A DNA stretch of 64,000 nt from the NCBI GenBank assembly GCA_037355855.1, contig CM074764.1:2852001-2916000 (forward strand), read 5' to 3'. Shown piece after piece: positions 35,977 to 47,117 of the stretch. The translations under genes and the position numbers were made by a program. Source of the stretch: Pseudo-nitzschia pungens (lineage: Eukaryota > Bacillariophyta > Bacillariophyceae > Bacillariales > Bacillariaceae). The notes beneath the pieces are model-generated. The model worked only from the letters and a program-made list of their open reading frames with translations, was not told the origin of the DNA and searched no databases. Within the stretch, counting starts at the first letter, position 1, and every line of letters begins with the position of its first letter.

Positions 35977-38900
35977 TGGTCCTGTTCCGCCCGAATGAGT
36001 CACGGTCGGCGATGGCGCCGGTCCACGAAATCGCAGAAACAATTGTGCGGACAACAGACAATAGAACGAGGAGAGCACACAGACAACTACTGTTTTCTGG
36101 GAGGAACAAACTAGACATAAAATGCGTCATTTTTCGTCTCATGGGATCGAATTCGTCGCGACATTATCTGTGTACTGCATTGCCTGTTAAAGCTTCATGT
36201 GGTTGCCAAATCTCTATCATCTACCTGCCTTCTGCGGTCATTGTGGTTGACGTTGGGTACTCTTCCTGGTACCAAGTACCGAAGGAGTGAAACGAAGGAA
36301 GTCGGTGTAAGAGGTGAGAGGGTTTCGACGAAGGAATTCGGACGGAATTATTCAGCTCTCGACGTGCACACAAAAATTGTTCTGATGATGATGTTTTGCA
36401 AATTTTAATGATGACACCAGCGCGCACGCGCGCGATTGTACGACCAAAAATGTGATGTCGGTTCAAATGAGCGAGGGAGTTGTTTTTACTAGTTGCGTTT
36501 TTTTTTTTAATTCCTTACGAAGTAAGGCTAAGGTTACTTCGGGCCGATTCAGCTGTCTGCTACTATCCGCTGCCGTGTCCTGCTTGTACGGAGTTGCAGA
36601 TCCGAAGCGCGCTGCTCCTGCAACTCGTTCGTTTAATCATGAGTCATGAGCAAGCTGTCAAGCTGTCCCCGGAACAGCACTGTTCCCATAGTCATTGCAG
36701 TATCGCTTGTCACTTGTCATCGTGGGCAAGATTTCTGAATTGAGCTTCTCTAGTACTGTCCTTCTTGGAACAGCAGCTCCTGATTCGTAGATCATATATT
36801 CGAACCACGCTGCTCTTGTAATGGGGTCGACCGGTTCGTTCGTTCGTTGTCCCCGGAACAGGAGTTCTGTATTCATAGTATCGAGTAGCAGGTACCTGTG
36901 TCGTGGCCACTTGCCTTGGCATTTGATGCTGTTCCTTGTCAGTGCTGGAAGAGCTCGATCGAAGGTACATTCGATTGCTGTTTCCTTTGATTGGTTGTCC
37001 CCGGGACAGCAGTTCTGTTGCGGTTCCATTCGTAACATCATACTGATGTTCCACTCGTAACAGTGGACAGCATGTTCCCGTAATGGGAGTGTCGTTACTG
37101 CTTGTTGGTAAGCAGAGGCTTGGCATTGATTGCGAAACTCGGAGCATCCTCTTTGTCCCCGCGAGTCTTCAATGAACAGCCCTACTAGAGCTTATCACCG
37201 TTTCCAAGCTTTGGAGTGTTTGTCGACGTTAACTGTAACAGGGAAAATTTGTCCCCGTAATCAGAGCACCATTGCTTATCTCTGGGATCCATCACAATAC
37301 TCAGTGTTCGGTTCGTAGCGGGGACGACGTGTCCCCGTGATCGAAGCACCGCTGGGCTCCATCACAATACGAGATACTCTTGTCGTGTTCTTGGTGGCAG
37401 TAAGCTACACCAGCTCTGTACGCACAAGCTCGATTCTTGCAACGCTCGGATAACATCTACTATGTCCCCGCGAGTCTTCAATGGATTGCCGGAGAGTTCA
37501 TATCAATCTTTGTGTCTCGCGCAACTCTGTTGCGCTTCCATTTTTCCAGCCTACCGGTGTTCCACCTGTACCGGGGAGAGTATGTCCCTGTAACTGTAGC
37601 AACACGGCTTCCTAGCGAGACTCGATCGTCTAGCTTCTTCGTTTCCGTTTCAAGGGCTCTGATTGACTGAGCGTCTTCAAACATTCATCGTGAAGACAGA
37701 CACTCCCATCTATCTCCGCTGTCAGAAGCGGTAAATGCTTGCGCATGCCTCCCACTAGCATCTCGGAATTCGTGAATGTTCAGGTATCATGTGATTGCTC
37801 GTTCTGGTAGCCCAGTCGCTTCTCATGATTCGATTACACTTGTAACAAGGGACGCCGTAGCAGGGAACGCCATAACAGAGCGACTCCCCGCAGTCCAAGC
37901 CGCTGGCGTCTTTCCTTGGATTGCTCGCGATTCACGATCTCCGTCCCACAAACACGAACTCAGCACCTCGCCTGCTCTGCCTTGTTGCGCTGCCAGTATT
38001 CATGCTCTTACACAAAAGGACGCTTGCTACAGTCTTTGCTTCGCACAACGCCGTTGCGCTCGTAACAGGGCAACTCGTAACACTACAGTTTCCGCCTAAC
38101 AAGCGTGTCACTAACTCCTGTAACAGGGACAACGCGAGCCCGTAATCAGAGCAGTGTCACCAGCGTTTGGTTCAATTGCGTCCTACAATCATCGCTGGTC
38201 CCATTGCACTTTCTCGTAGCATTGGACTCCATCCTACGCCGTATCCTATCAGGACACCCAAGCACATGGTTTGACTGAGCACTTTTCCAGCATTCATCGC
38301 GAAGACAGTACTACTACTAGTAGTAGACAATCCAATCTGTCCCCGCTGTCAGCAGAAGTGCTGCTGGTGGATGCTTGCGACTTCGGTTGCTCCTGGCGAT
38401 ACCTCACCTACTATCTTTTATCAGTAATAGACACCTTTAGACTTATTCAGAAACCCAATAAAATTGGATACAGTATTCTTCTTCACAACAGTTTAAACTA
38501 GTATAATGCAGGCATTTGAAATAAAGATTAGGATGGATTATTGATTGAGTTATTACTACTACTACTAGTAGTAGTAGTACTAGTGGAGTAGTATCTGAAG
38601 TTAAGGTATTTTAACTAGTACGGTACCTTACGGTACGTGTAGTAGCTCAAGTGTTTGTTCGTGGGATTTATTTTTCTGGGGGGCAGGTTTTGTTAAAAAA
38701 GAATCTTACTTGTGTCACGCATACATGTACCGTACCGGTAGGTAATCTTTTAAAATTGTTTTCTGCGCAGTGGCGCATCCCTGTATTCACCCCTGACCAC
38801 ATCTACCGGTACATGTACCTTGTACGTGTGCCGTAAGCCTCACCTTCCTTGCGTGCAACTAGTATCCAATTGTTTTCTCCTTTTTGTCTTGGCACTCTCT

Positions 38901-39151
38901 CAAAAATCATTAAAATCTCTCAGTATTTTTTAATTTTTTGATCGGGCATCGAGTTTGGGGCTTGGGCGAAGGGCGAACAACCCATCAAATCAACTTTTTC
39001 TTGCAGTTTCAGCTGCTACGGTACTCGTACGGTAACCTTACCGTAGCAGTCGTGATCCTTCATTGATCCTCAGTACGATTCGAGCGGTTCCAAAAAACAA
39101 CCACCAACCACCAAACGCAATACCAAACACCAAACCCAACACGCAACCACC
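35977..39151. other. Intergenic, repeat-rich, no supported gene
   Basis: No frame resembles a protein. Holds GCGCGCACGCGCGCG-type alternating sequence near 36420, a poly-T run near 36500, the GTCCCCG-type dispersed hairpin repeats (36660-38345), and two perfect ACT/AGT palindromes (38311-38326, 38554-38579). GTAC/CCGG-rich short motifs occur near 38626-38835 and 39020-39050. The final ~150 bases are the likely promoter and 5' UTR of the copper ATPase. Confidence 0.6.
37058..38163. repeat. Dispersed ~45-bp hairpin repeat (GTAACAGGGA...GTCCCCGTAATC)
   Basis: Related units near 37058, 37231, 37313, 37567 and 38117. Each has a GGGA/GGGGAC half, a short spacer and a GTCCCCGTAATC-like half, often followed by AGAGCACC. 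For example 37231 and 38117 share TGTAACAGGGA and CCCGTAATCAGAGCA. A related TGTCCCCGCGAGTCTTCAATG occurs twice, near 37154 and 37463. The two halves can pair. Confidence 0.6.
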
Positions 39152-42100
39152 ATGGTTCAAGCCACGAACCCTCCAACGAGTACCTGCCAGCGATGCACCT
39201 GCTGCGAGGTCTGCTACTGCGGACCCAACTGCCGGTGCAATGAAACCCTTTGCCGGAGCGAAGCCACGAGCGTATTAAACAGCCTGGCGGCAACGGCGGC
39301 GAGCCAAAAAAGCTACGACACCTTTGGCAACTCCCAGCAAATAAGACAAAGAGACTGGAGTGTGGTGCGAATATCCGTCGGCGGTATGACCTGCAGCATG
39401 TGCAGCAAGTCGATCGAGGAAGCTCTGTCGACCACCGAGGGGGTCCACGAGGTGTCCGTCTCGCTGGCCTTTCACTCGGTTCGCGTTGACTATGATTCTT
39501 CGGTGGTTACTCCGGACGAGCTTGCAGAAATCATCGATGACATTGGCTACGAGGTGGTGCAGGTCGAGACCGAGGATGCAAACAGTACAAATGCGCAAAG
39601 AAACGAAACGACAACGGCTTCGCACTCCAATGCTGCTGCTTCGAATTCATTGGAACTCGCGGAGCTCTTGGTGAGCGACATGACCTGCAGCATGTGTACC
39701 CAGTCCGTAACCAAAGCACTGCAGCTGGTTCCCGGAGTGATATCCGAGAGTGTGGTGGTGGCGCTCTCCACCAACACGGCCAAGGCTCGATTCGATCCCT
39801 CCGTGACGTCGCTCTCCGTCATCCAAGACGCCGTCGAGGACGTGGGATACGGCGTGGTCGAGGCGAGCGTTCTGCGCGCCGATTCGTTGGATCAACCCAA
39901 GGCTGCCTCGTCCATTCAGGGAGAACCCGACCGCATCGATCGCTTACTGGAGCGGCAGGAGGAGGAGGTCGGACACCGCAAGCGGGCCTTTGTTTGGTCC
40001 CTGGTGGGGACGCTCCCGATTTTGCTGGTGACTATGGTGCTCCCCCACATTGGTTTTCTCCAGCACTTCCGCCGTTGGCTGGAACAGCCCGTGGTGGTCG
40101 AAACCCCGGGCGGCGTGCCCTGGACCCTCTCCCTCGAGGCACTCATCCTATGGGTCCTGTGCACGCCGATTCAGTTCGGCTGCGGGTTTCCCTTCTACAA
40201 GTCCGCCTACCATGGACTCCGCCAGGGGGTCCTAGGCATGGACGTCCTGGTGGCACTTGGCACGACGGCGAGCTACGGGTATGCGCTGTGGGCAACCCTG
40301 ACGGGAAGCATGGAATACCACTTTTTCGAGACCTCGGCGGTCCTCATTTGCTTCGTCCTACTGGGCAAGTGGATGCAGACCCTCGCGGTTCGCCGAACCA
40401 GCCAGGCGCTGACGCAGCTCCTCCGGCTCCAGCCCAAGACCGCCATCCAAATAAGGGCCAAAACAGAGACCAAAAGGCGGAACTGGAACCCAAGCACCGA
40501 TCCCTACATCGAAACGGTCGTTCCGGTGGCCAGCATTCAGCCCGGGGATCTTGTCAAGATTCTCAAGGGATCGAGCGTGCCCACGGACGGGATCCTCCGC
40601 TTTGGCGAGCTGGCCATCGACGAGTCCATGATCACGGGAGAGTCCCGGCCCGTTCTCAAAACGCCGGGGGCGGTCGTCCTGGGCGGGACCATCTGCCAAG
40701 AGGCCAGCACGGACACCGGAGCCGGCTTTGTCGAGGTGACAGGGGTCGGCGCCAAGACTGCGCTCAGCCAGATTCTGCAGCTCGTCGAAGACGCCCAGAA
40801 CCGGCAGGTCCCGATCCAGGACTTTTGCGACACGGTCGCGGGGGTCTTTGTCCCATCTGTGGTGGTCATCTCGGTGCTAACCATTGTCATCTGGTACGCT
40901 CTGCTGACAAATGGGGTGTTGGAACGAGTTCCGGGAGAAACCCCGCTAACGACGGCGCTCCTCTTTGGCATTGCCTGTTTGGTCATTTCGTGTCCCTGTG
41001 CACTCGGACTGGCGACCCCCACGGCCGTCATGGTCGGGACCGGGGTCGGAGCCAAGCGGGGGGTGCTCATGAAGGGGGGAGAGACGCTCGAGCTCGCCTC
41101 CAAGATCGACTCGGTGGTCTTTGGTGCGTACACTATACTACTGCGCATTTGATTAAGTTCGAAAAACGACCGGTCCGACTTCGTTCCAGGAATGGCGAAG
41201 CGAATGGCGCGGGACTGTGGAAAGTGCACCTATGGTCCAGCTCGGATTGCATCGCATCGGAACGCAACGCAACGCAACGCAACGCATTGCATCGTGGTTG
41301 GTTTGGTTCCAGACACTCATTTTGCCGTACTTTTCTGCCTTGTGCTCGCCCTTGGTGGCATGATCCGCCTTGTTTCCGTTTCATTTTTCGACGCATCCTA
41401 TTTATTTCATTGTACATGCTGCAATCCATGCAATCGCATTCATTCTCCTGCAATCCCTACCCTTTGAAACGCTGGATTGCAACGCGCAGACAAAACCGGA
41501 ACGCTGACCAAGGGCAAACCGGCCGTCACAGACTTTACCCTGGTGATAGACGAGAACATCTTTTGGAAGGACGTAGTCCCACGGAATGGGGAGGCGTCTA
41601 AAGCGTTGAATCGTGTGTCCTCGCTTTCCTCCACCTACGATGACAAAAACAGCAACAGCAGTAACCGACCAACCGCAAATACGCTGTCCATGGAGCGATG
41701 CTTGCTGTGGCTATTTGGATCCCTGGAACGAAACAGCGAGCACCTATTGGCCACCGCCATTGTCGATTACACCGAACGAAAACTGGTGGAGGACATTGGC
41801 TGCGATCCCGAGGACCTGCACCTGGCCCAGCCCATGAACTTTTTGGCCATGACGGGACGCGGGGCATCTGGAACAATCCTGGAAACCATTGACGTAGCCA
41901 TCGGAAACCGTGCGTTCTGCCAGGCCCGTGGGCTTGGCATCTCCCAAGTTTCGGAAGACACTATGCAGGAACTGGAACGCTCGGGCAAGACTGCCATTGT
42001 CGCCGCAGTCAACGGTTACGTCGTGGCAGTCATGGGCATTGCAGACGAGCTCAAAGCGGACGCGGAAGCTTCCATTTTGTACCTGACGGAAACCCTGGGG

Positions 42101-42881
42101 ATCGACGTCTGGATGGTGACCGGAGACAACTCCCGGACCGCCTTTGCGATTGCCCAGCAACTCTCGCTGCGATCGGATCGGGTCATAGCCGAGGCGCTCC
42201 CGGCGGCCAAGGTCGAAAAGGTCCGGGAGCTGCAAGATCAGGGAAGGGTTGTGGCAATGGTCGGCGACGGGGTCAACGACTCGCCCGCGTTGGTGCAGGC
42301 CGACGTGGGACTCAGCATCGGAAAGGGGGCCGAGATTGCTGCGGAGGCCTCCGACATGGTGCTCGTCAAAGGCAACGTAAGCGATGTCTGCACCGCCCTC
42401 GACGTAAGCCGGGTGATTTTTCGGCGCATTCAGGTAAGTGATCGTGTTGTGAAGCAGTCGAATCGAAAATTCTTCGTCGTTTTGTTTGCTGTGCTTTGTA
42501 TCTCACCTGTTGTGAGTGTTCTCCTTCTATGTCCGTGTCCGGCTCTGCCAGCTGAACTTTTTGTGGTCCCTGTTGTACAACTGTCTGAGCATTCCTCTCG
42601 CCGCCGGAGTCTTTTACCCGTTCTTCCATACCCGCCTGCCCCCTACGGTGGCGGCCCTGGCTATGGCCCTTTCGTCGCTGAGCGTGGTGGCCAGTTCACT
42701 GGCGTTGCACCTGTACCATCCCCCGGACGTGATGGCGACCGCGTCCAAGGCCAATCACGCGGACGGCAACAGCGCGCTGCGCGTTCCACTGCTGAGAGCG
42801 ATGGAAAACGTTGGCGTAGGCAGCAGCTTCCACAGCAAGAGAGATACCGTCGTGGCACGAATGGAGGAGGGAAAGACTTGA
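39152..42881 (+). CDS. Copper-transporting P1B-type ATPase (three exons)
   Basis: Pumps Cu+ across a membrane using ATP. Exons 39152-41123, 41490-42433 and 42552-42881 join to 1,081 residues. The N-terminus has ten Cys within residues 12-34, a metallothionein-like tail. Two heavy-metal-binding domains follow, with MTCSMC at 79-84 and 177-182. Then come the first membrane helices, the TGES actuator loop (495-498), the CPC metal motif (614-616), DKTGT (658-662, split by intron 1), MVTGDN and GDGVNDSP. The last helices hold YN (WSLLYN) and MALSS, the Cu+ signature set. The usual SEHPL of the nucleotide domain reads SEHLL here. The C-terminal ~50 residues are a hydrophilic tail. Homologous to ATP7/RAN1/Ccc2; the membrane cannot be told from sequence (Golgi type in relatives). 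ATG 39152 is preceded by an A/C-rich leader. Confidence 0.93.
41124..41489 (+). other. Intron 1 of the copper ATPase
   Basis: Donor G|GTGCGTAC, acceptor CGCGCAG|ACAAAACC, 366 bp, phase 1. Splicing restores VVF-DKTGTLT, the phosphorylation site; without it the frame ends at 41152. Contains a short ACGCA/ACGCAACGCA run near 41260-41285. Confidence 0.9.
42434..42551 (+). other. Intron 2 of the copper ATPase
   Basis: Donor CAG|GTAAGTGA, acceptor CTCTGCCAG|CTGAAC, 118 bp, phase 0. Joins RRIQ to LNFLWSLLYN, matching the family's last-helix region. Confidence 0.9.
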
Positions 42882-43138
42882 CGAACATGTGAAGTGACGG
42901 AGCGTATACAACATTTACTGTTGCGAATAGTTTGATGGGAGCAACCTTTTTAGAACAATGACGTGATTCCTCTAAACCCTAATACATGGGGGGGTCATCA
43001 CTACATTCTACCGTTTCGAATGGTTCATCGTGTCATGAAAGATAATACTACACGTAGTTACCTATAGCATACCATAAAGTCGCTCCGAGTCGTGTGTTAC
43101 TGTGGGTCTGTTTCGTGTCCGTTAGTGAAATTCTCCTT
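42882..43138. other. Short convergent intergenic region
   Basis: 257 bp between the tail-to-tail ends of the ATPase and the PRA1-like gene. AT-rich, with no recognisable gene; must hold both 3' UTRs. Confidence 0.6.
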
Positions 43139-43645
43139 TTAAACCTGTCCCAAAAAGGCGGCCTGTTCTCCGGGTTGTTCCACTTCGCCCACCATGGTCA
43201 CTTGGTCTTCTCCGTCCTGGTGCATAGATGCGTCTCGCAGACCGGCGTGGAGGACCGCCAAAAAGCCGGAGGAACCCAGAGCCCACCAAAAGACGCTGCT
43301 CAGAATCCATACCAAGCTAAAGGCGGTGATGCCACCCATGACAACGGTGGCCTGTGTCTGGGTTACAGAAATCGATCCGATTTGGAGAGATCCGGATTGG
43401 GAAGAACGAATGACGTAGGCCCACGCCATTGCCAGCACGGCAATACCGATAATCGCGGACGGAGTCACAAAGAGCGTCAGACCGAACAGGACGGCCATCA
43501 ACAGGAGGTAATTCAGGTAAAAAAACTGGACGTTGTGTTTGACCCGAGCCACCAACAGCGACGGCGTTTTTTCGACGTAAAAGGCGCGTTCTTCTCCGAT
43601 TCCGAAGCAGACGGACACGCTTCGCAGTTTTTCGCGGGTGAACAT
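43139..43645 (-). CDS. PRA1 (prenylated Rab acceptor)-like membrane protein
   Basis: 168 codons from ATG 43645 to TAA at 43139. Layout fits PRA1/YIP3: a polar start with SLLVARVKHNVQFFYLNY (family: R-x-x-N-x-x-Y/F-x-x-NY), a long hydrophobic pair (YLLLMAVLFGLTLFVTPSAIIGIAVL), a short hydrophilic turn, a second pair (VVMGGITAFSLVWILSSVFWWAL), and an acidic tail. PRA1 proteins sit in ER/Golgi membranes and act in Rab GTPase handling. The frame stays open and protein-like upstream (WDSSGANEAVSKFSAAIPDSTKDYISQ) to about 43720 without an ATG, so a 5' exon or non-annotated start is likely. Lies tail to tail with the copper ATPase. Confidence 0.65.
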   Translation of the reverse strand: MFTREKLRSVSVCFGIGEERAFYVEKTPSLLVARVKHNVQFFYLNYLLLMAVLFGLTLFVTPSAIIGIAVLAMAWAYVIRSSQSGSLQIGSISVTQTQATVVMGGITAFSLVWILSSVFWWALGSSGFLAVLHAGLRDASMHQDGEDQVTMVGEVEQPGEQAAFLGQV

Positions 43646-44841
43646 TTGCCCAGTGGTCTGAGAAATGTAATCCTTTGTCGAGTCGGGGATCGCCGCCGAG
43701 AATTTGGAAACAGCCTCGTTGGCACCGGAGGAATCCCATTTTTGTTTACTACGGCGTCGATGGATTCGTTGGCAAGAAGCGTTTTGTGTGTTTTTGTTTG
43801 CGAGTCATTCGACAGAGGTTATTCATTTGTTCATTGATTGGTTCATTGTTTCGACGATGCATTTGTTAGACAAAGGAAAGATGGCAAAAAAGATCAATTA
43901 CGGACCACCAACCCGTCACGTTATCGAGGATTGGTTTGTTCAGAGGATCGAGGAAGGCAAAATCGGACACAAAACAACAAGAAAGTACATTCAAGTTGTG
44001 GTTCGTGTGAGCAGCAAGATTCGAGTCGTCCATCCATCTTCCTTCGAATCACAAGTGATCTCGTGTAACTTTGGTTGCGCCATTCGACTTACGCAGTGTT
44101 CATCACGCCGACAAACGTATTCATTGCCGAGGCCGATTGGCCCGGATTTCCAACATTGGCATCCATGGTATGATGTGGTTAGTTTCTATTTCGATTTCAG
44201 TATTGGTCTGTGCCGTTAGGTAGTTAGTTGCTCGTGGGGAACAGTGGAAACGCTTCGTTCTTGCAATGGATCGGAGTGGATCGGACGGGATTGGATAAAC
44301 TGTACGCCAAGTGCTGTTGTGATAAGACAAGTGCTTTGAGTGAGGGACTTAATCGCCGTGTGTTTGTTGTTACCGTTGCGAGGGACTTGAAGGAACTCTA
44401 CTGTTACGGTACAGGGTCGCGGTTATCATTATCATTACGACGAAGTGCTTCGTATTACTACGTATTATTATTATTATTTTGTTACGAGTAAGTTAAGCGT
44501 TAGTTGTACTTGTACGAGTAAATCACTAAGCAATTTTGGAGGCAACTACCAGAATGACTTTTCACTTTTCGTTTCGTAAGACTCAAAAATAGCAGCTGTG
44601 TCGTCTGTCGTCTGTTTCCGTCCCTGGAACCGATTATCGATTATCGATTATCGATGCAGTAGTAACATAGAGCAATATATGGTACATATCTTTCATACAT
44701 AACTAGGATAATATCTCGAAAGCTACGTATTGAATTAATCTAGTGTACGATACATAATACATACCGGTACGTAAGGTTAACTGATACAACATTCAAAAAT
44801 GCAACCCGTCATTACTACGAACTAAGATATTATGATAAATA
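43646..44841. other. Intergenic; possible 5' end of the PRA1-like gene
   Basis: Up to ~43720 may still be coding on the minus strand. A plus-strand frame near 43857-44219 (MAKKINYGPPTRHVIEDWF...) looks partly protein-like but resembles nothing I recognise. Further right: TATCGAT repeated three times near 44638-44656, TACGTATTATTATTATT near 44458, and several GTACGGTAC-like motifs. No RNA gene seen. Confidence 0.5.
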
Positions 44842-45003
44842 CTTCCTCCGTTCCGAAATAACTGTGCGATGACCGAAGTGTTTGCGTTCCGATATAAGTG
44901 TTGCTTTGTGTAGAAAATACGTAGAAGGTGTACCACAAACATCGAAATTATTTTTCTTTAATTTTTTTTTTCGTGCACTGCACAATTTTCTATAGAACAA
45001 TCC

Positions 45004-46644
45004 TTACACTGTTGCGAGTACGGCGTTTCCAGTACTCAAACCTACAGGATTTTCAGCGGCGACGTTTTCAGTGCTACCAGCAGTAGTATCACTAGCATTA
45101 TTAGTAGCAGGAACAAAACGAATAGGATTGCGAGCATCCTCCAACACTGCAAGACCTCTTGCAATGAGACTAGGGTCGCATGTAATAGAGGTAGGAAGAC
45201 GGCCCTCTCTCCGAAGTTTGCCCTTACCCATGTGACTGAGCTTGTAAGTGTTGTCTCCGTCAACAGACAGTGAATCCCGCAAAGCACACTGCAGGGACAA
45301 GAACACATCATTCATCGTATGGCGAGGTGAGTCAGCAAAAGCTTTCTTGACAGAGCTGATAATCCCGTCAAGACCACGGGGTGTTTGCTGTTTGTACTGC
45401 AAGTTTTGGATGGAAGCGAAGAAACCCAAATCGAGAACGTTGAAGTCAGGACTGTTTGGCGGTTGAGGCTTGACGGTGATATTCCAGCCGTCTCCTACAG
45501 CTTTCTCTCGTACCGCAGCCCGAGTGTGAGCATGATGAGGCTTCGCATTGTCTTCTTGAATAAAGATCGCCTCGTTTGGGTCAGGCCATTTTTCGTAGAT
45601 TGCTGGAAGTACCTTCTCCAACATCATTCGTTTGTACTCCGCCTTGTCAACGTTCTTGGTCTTGGTGACCAGCGTACCTCGTGGACGGTTCCTTGACGAT
45701 CGCTGTGCAGCCTCCTTGTAAACATACGGCCAACAACCGATCTTCCCATCAAACCACTGCCCACGAGCAGTGTCATATCTGGGACGCGCAACGGCACACA
45801 AAAACATAACTTTCAGCCGATATCGTTTCGACTTACATTTGGGCTCTGGAGGAGGTTCTTCGTCCGTCAAAATGTAGGTTCCCACAGTCAAACGGCGAAT
45901 ATAAAACCACTTTTCGTCTACATGGACTACGTTAAACATGTTCTGGAACCTCCCGTCATGGTGTAGATGCGATAGTGCCCACTCAACTCGTTGCACCTTG
46001 TTCTCATCCGTCAGTAGCGGCTTCGTCGTCCCAGTATGCCGTTTCAGCATATTTTTCTGTAGAAGACGCCAAAGAGTAGTCTTAGGGATACCAGTAGCTT
46101 CTGCAAGACTCCTCAAGTCACCCCTCCGGTAGTGTGGTATTGACCGGATGACCTCCAGGTCTTCAACGGATCTCGCCTTTCGACCACAGTTGCTTCTCCT
46201 GTTAGACACATCTCCGGCGGGACACTCTTCCGTAGAGGTCTCTTTATATCTCTTCCAAATCCTTCTGCAAGTCATTGGATGGATCTGGAAGAACTCAGCA
46301 GCTTTGCGAGTTGCACGCCGGTGTAACCTCCCATCGGGCAACTCATACGGAACAAGCAGCAGCAGTACCTTCAGCCTCTCGCTGTCTGTCAAGTTTCGAT
46401 TCCTGGGCTTGATGGGACCGGTACTACCACCAGGAGGGATGTCCTGCTGGGCGATGAACTCTTGCCATACTCTTGTACCACTGGAGCGTGTACCACCGGA
46501 GGTTGCAGTGCTGCCGGCGCCGGTATCGCTGGTTTCGCTCCCATTTACAATGGCATCTGCTTCCGAACTCGTAAAGTCGAAGCCTATCTCTTCTTTACGA
46601 TCGAGAGCTGCAAACAAGGCTTCCAGTCCAGGTCCAAAGTTCAT
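45004..46644 (-). CDS. Mariner-like transposase
   Basis: Excises and reinserts the element. ATG 46644 gives 546 residues, followed by a TAA-type end 160 bp from the left inverted repeat. The N-terminal part has two helix-turn-helix regions (RRATRKAAEFFQIHPMTCRRIWKR in two pieces near 110-130; RSLAEATGIPKTTLWRLL near 180) that should bind the inverted repeats. Catalytic Asp residues are in VHVDEKWF (243), IQEDNAKPH (365) and NSPDFNVLD (400), with 34 residues between the last two. The PPNSPD-NVLDLGFF block is typical of the plant/protist mariner group. An upstream in-frame extension to 46761 lacks an ATG. No stop or frameshift, so it may be active. Confidence 0.93.
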   Translation of the reverse strand: MNFGPGLEALFAALDRKEEIGFDFTSSEADAIVNGSETSDTGAGSTATSGGTRSSGTRVWQEFIAQQDIPPGGSTGPIKPRNRNLTDSERLKVLLLLVPYELPDGRLHRRATRKAAEFFQIHPMTCRRIWKRYKETSTEECPAGDVSNRRSNCGRKARSVEDLEVIRSIPHYRRGDLRSLAEATGIPKTTLWRLLQKNMLKRHTGTTKPLLTDENKVQRVEWALSHLHHDGRFQNMFNVVHVDEKWFYIRRLTVGTYILTDEEPPPEPKCKSKRYRLKVMFLCAVARPRYDTARGQWFDGKIGCWPYVYKEAAQRSSRNRPRGTLVTKTKNVDKAEYKRMMLEKVLPAIYEKWPDPNEAIFIQEDNAKPHHAHTRAAVREKAVGDGWNITVKPQPPNSPDFNVLDLGFFASIQNLQYKQQTPRGLDGIISSVKKAFADSPRHTMNDVFLSLQCALRDSLSVDGDNTYKLSHMGKGKLRREGRLPTSITCDPSLIARGLAVLEDARNPIRFVPATNNASDTTAGSTENVAAENPVGLSTGNAVLATV

Positions 46645-46826
46645 CTTGTTGTTAATGTAGTGTGTGGGGGGGGAAGGGACCTGCAAAATTATGAGAGGGT
46701 TTGTGGTTAGTCGGATGGTTGATTGTTGTCCGATCGATCGATCCTTCGATCGATCCTTCAATCGTATTGTTGTGCTAGTATTGCTGCTGCTGTTGCCTTC
46801 CCTGCTGCTGTTGCCTTGCGGACTAG

Positions 46827-47117
46827 CGCCTGCTAGTCCGCGCCATGTTTTCCCAGGCTTGGGGTGTGTACAGCACTACCAAATTGTACAGGTCGGGCCT
46901 CGCGTCGATGGAAAGAAGGTGGGTCGAACGCGCCGCTTTTTTCTTCGGTCGATCGCGTTGTTGTTGCTGTTGTTGCTGTCTGCTTGTTGCCATGCCTGCT
47001 AGCGCCTGCTAGTCCGCGCCATGTTTTCCCAAGCTTGGGGTGTGTACACCAATACCAAATTGTACAGGTTGGGCCCGGCGGCGATGGAAAGGAGGTGGAT
47101 CGAACGCGCCGCTTTTA
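46827..47117 (-). repeat. ~115-bp direct repeat in the mariner 5' arm
   Basis: Two copies, about 46827-46938 and 47003-47117. Shared segments on the plus strand include GCCTGCTAGTCCGCGCCATG, GCTTGGGGTGTGTACA, CCAAATTGTACAGGT and TCGAACGCGCCGCTTTT, with scattered mismatches. They lie between the transposase start and the right inverted repeat, where the promoter would be. Confidence 0.85.

Noticed and set aside
39694..41601. 635-codon plus-strand frame over the copper ATPase
   Set aside because: Another frame of the same exon; Arg/Gly/Pro-rich with no motifs, while the adopted frame carries every P-type ATPase motif.
43857..44219. Plus-strand frame starting MHLLDKGKMAKKINYGPPTRH
   Set aside because: Partly protein-like but with no recognised family and a poor second half; probably chance sequence upstream of the PRA1-like gene.
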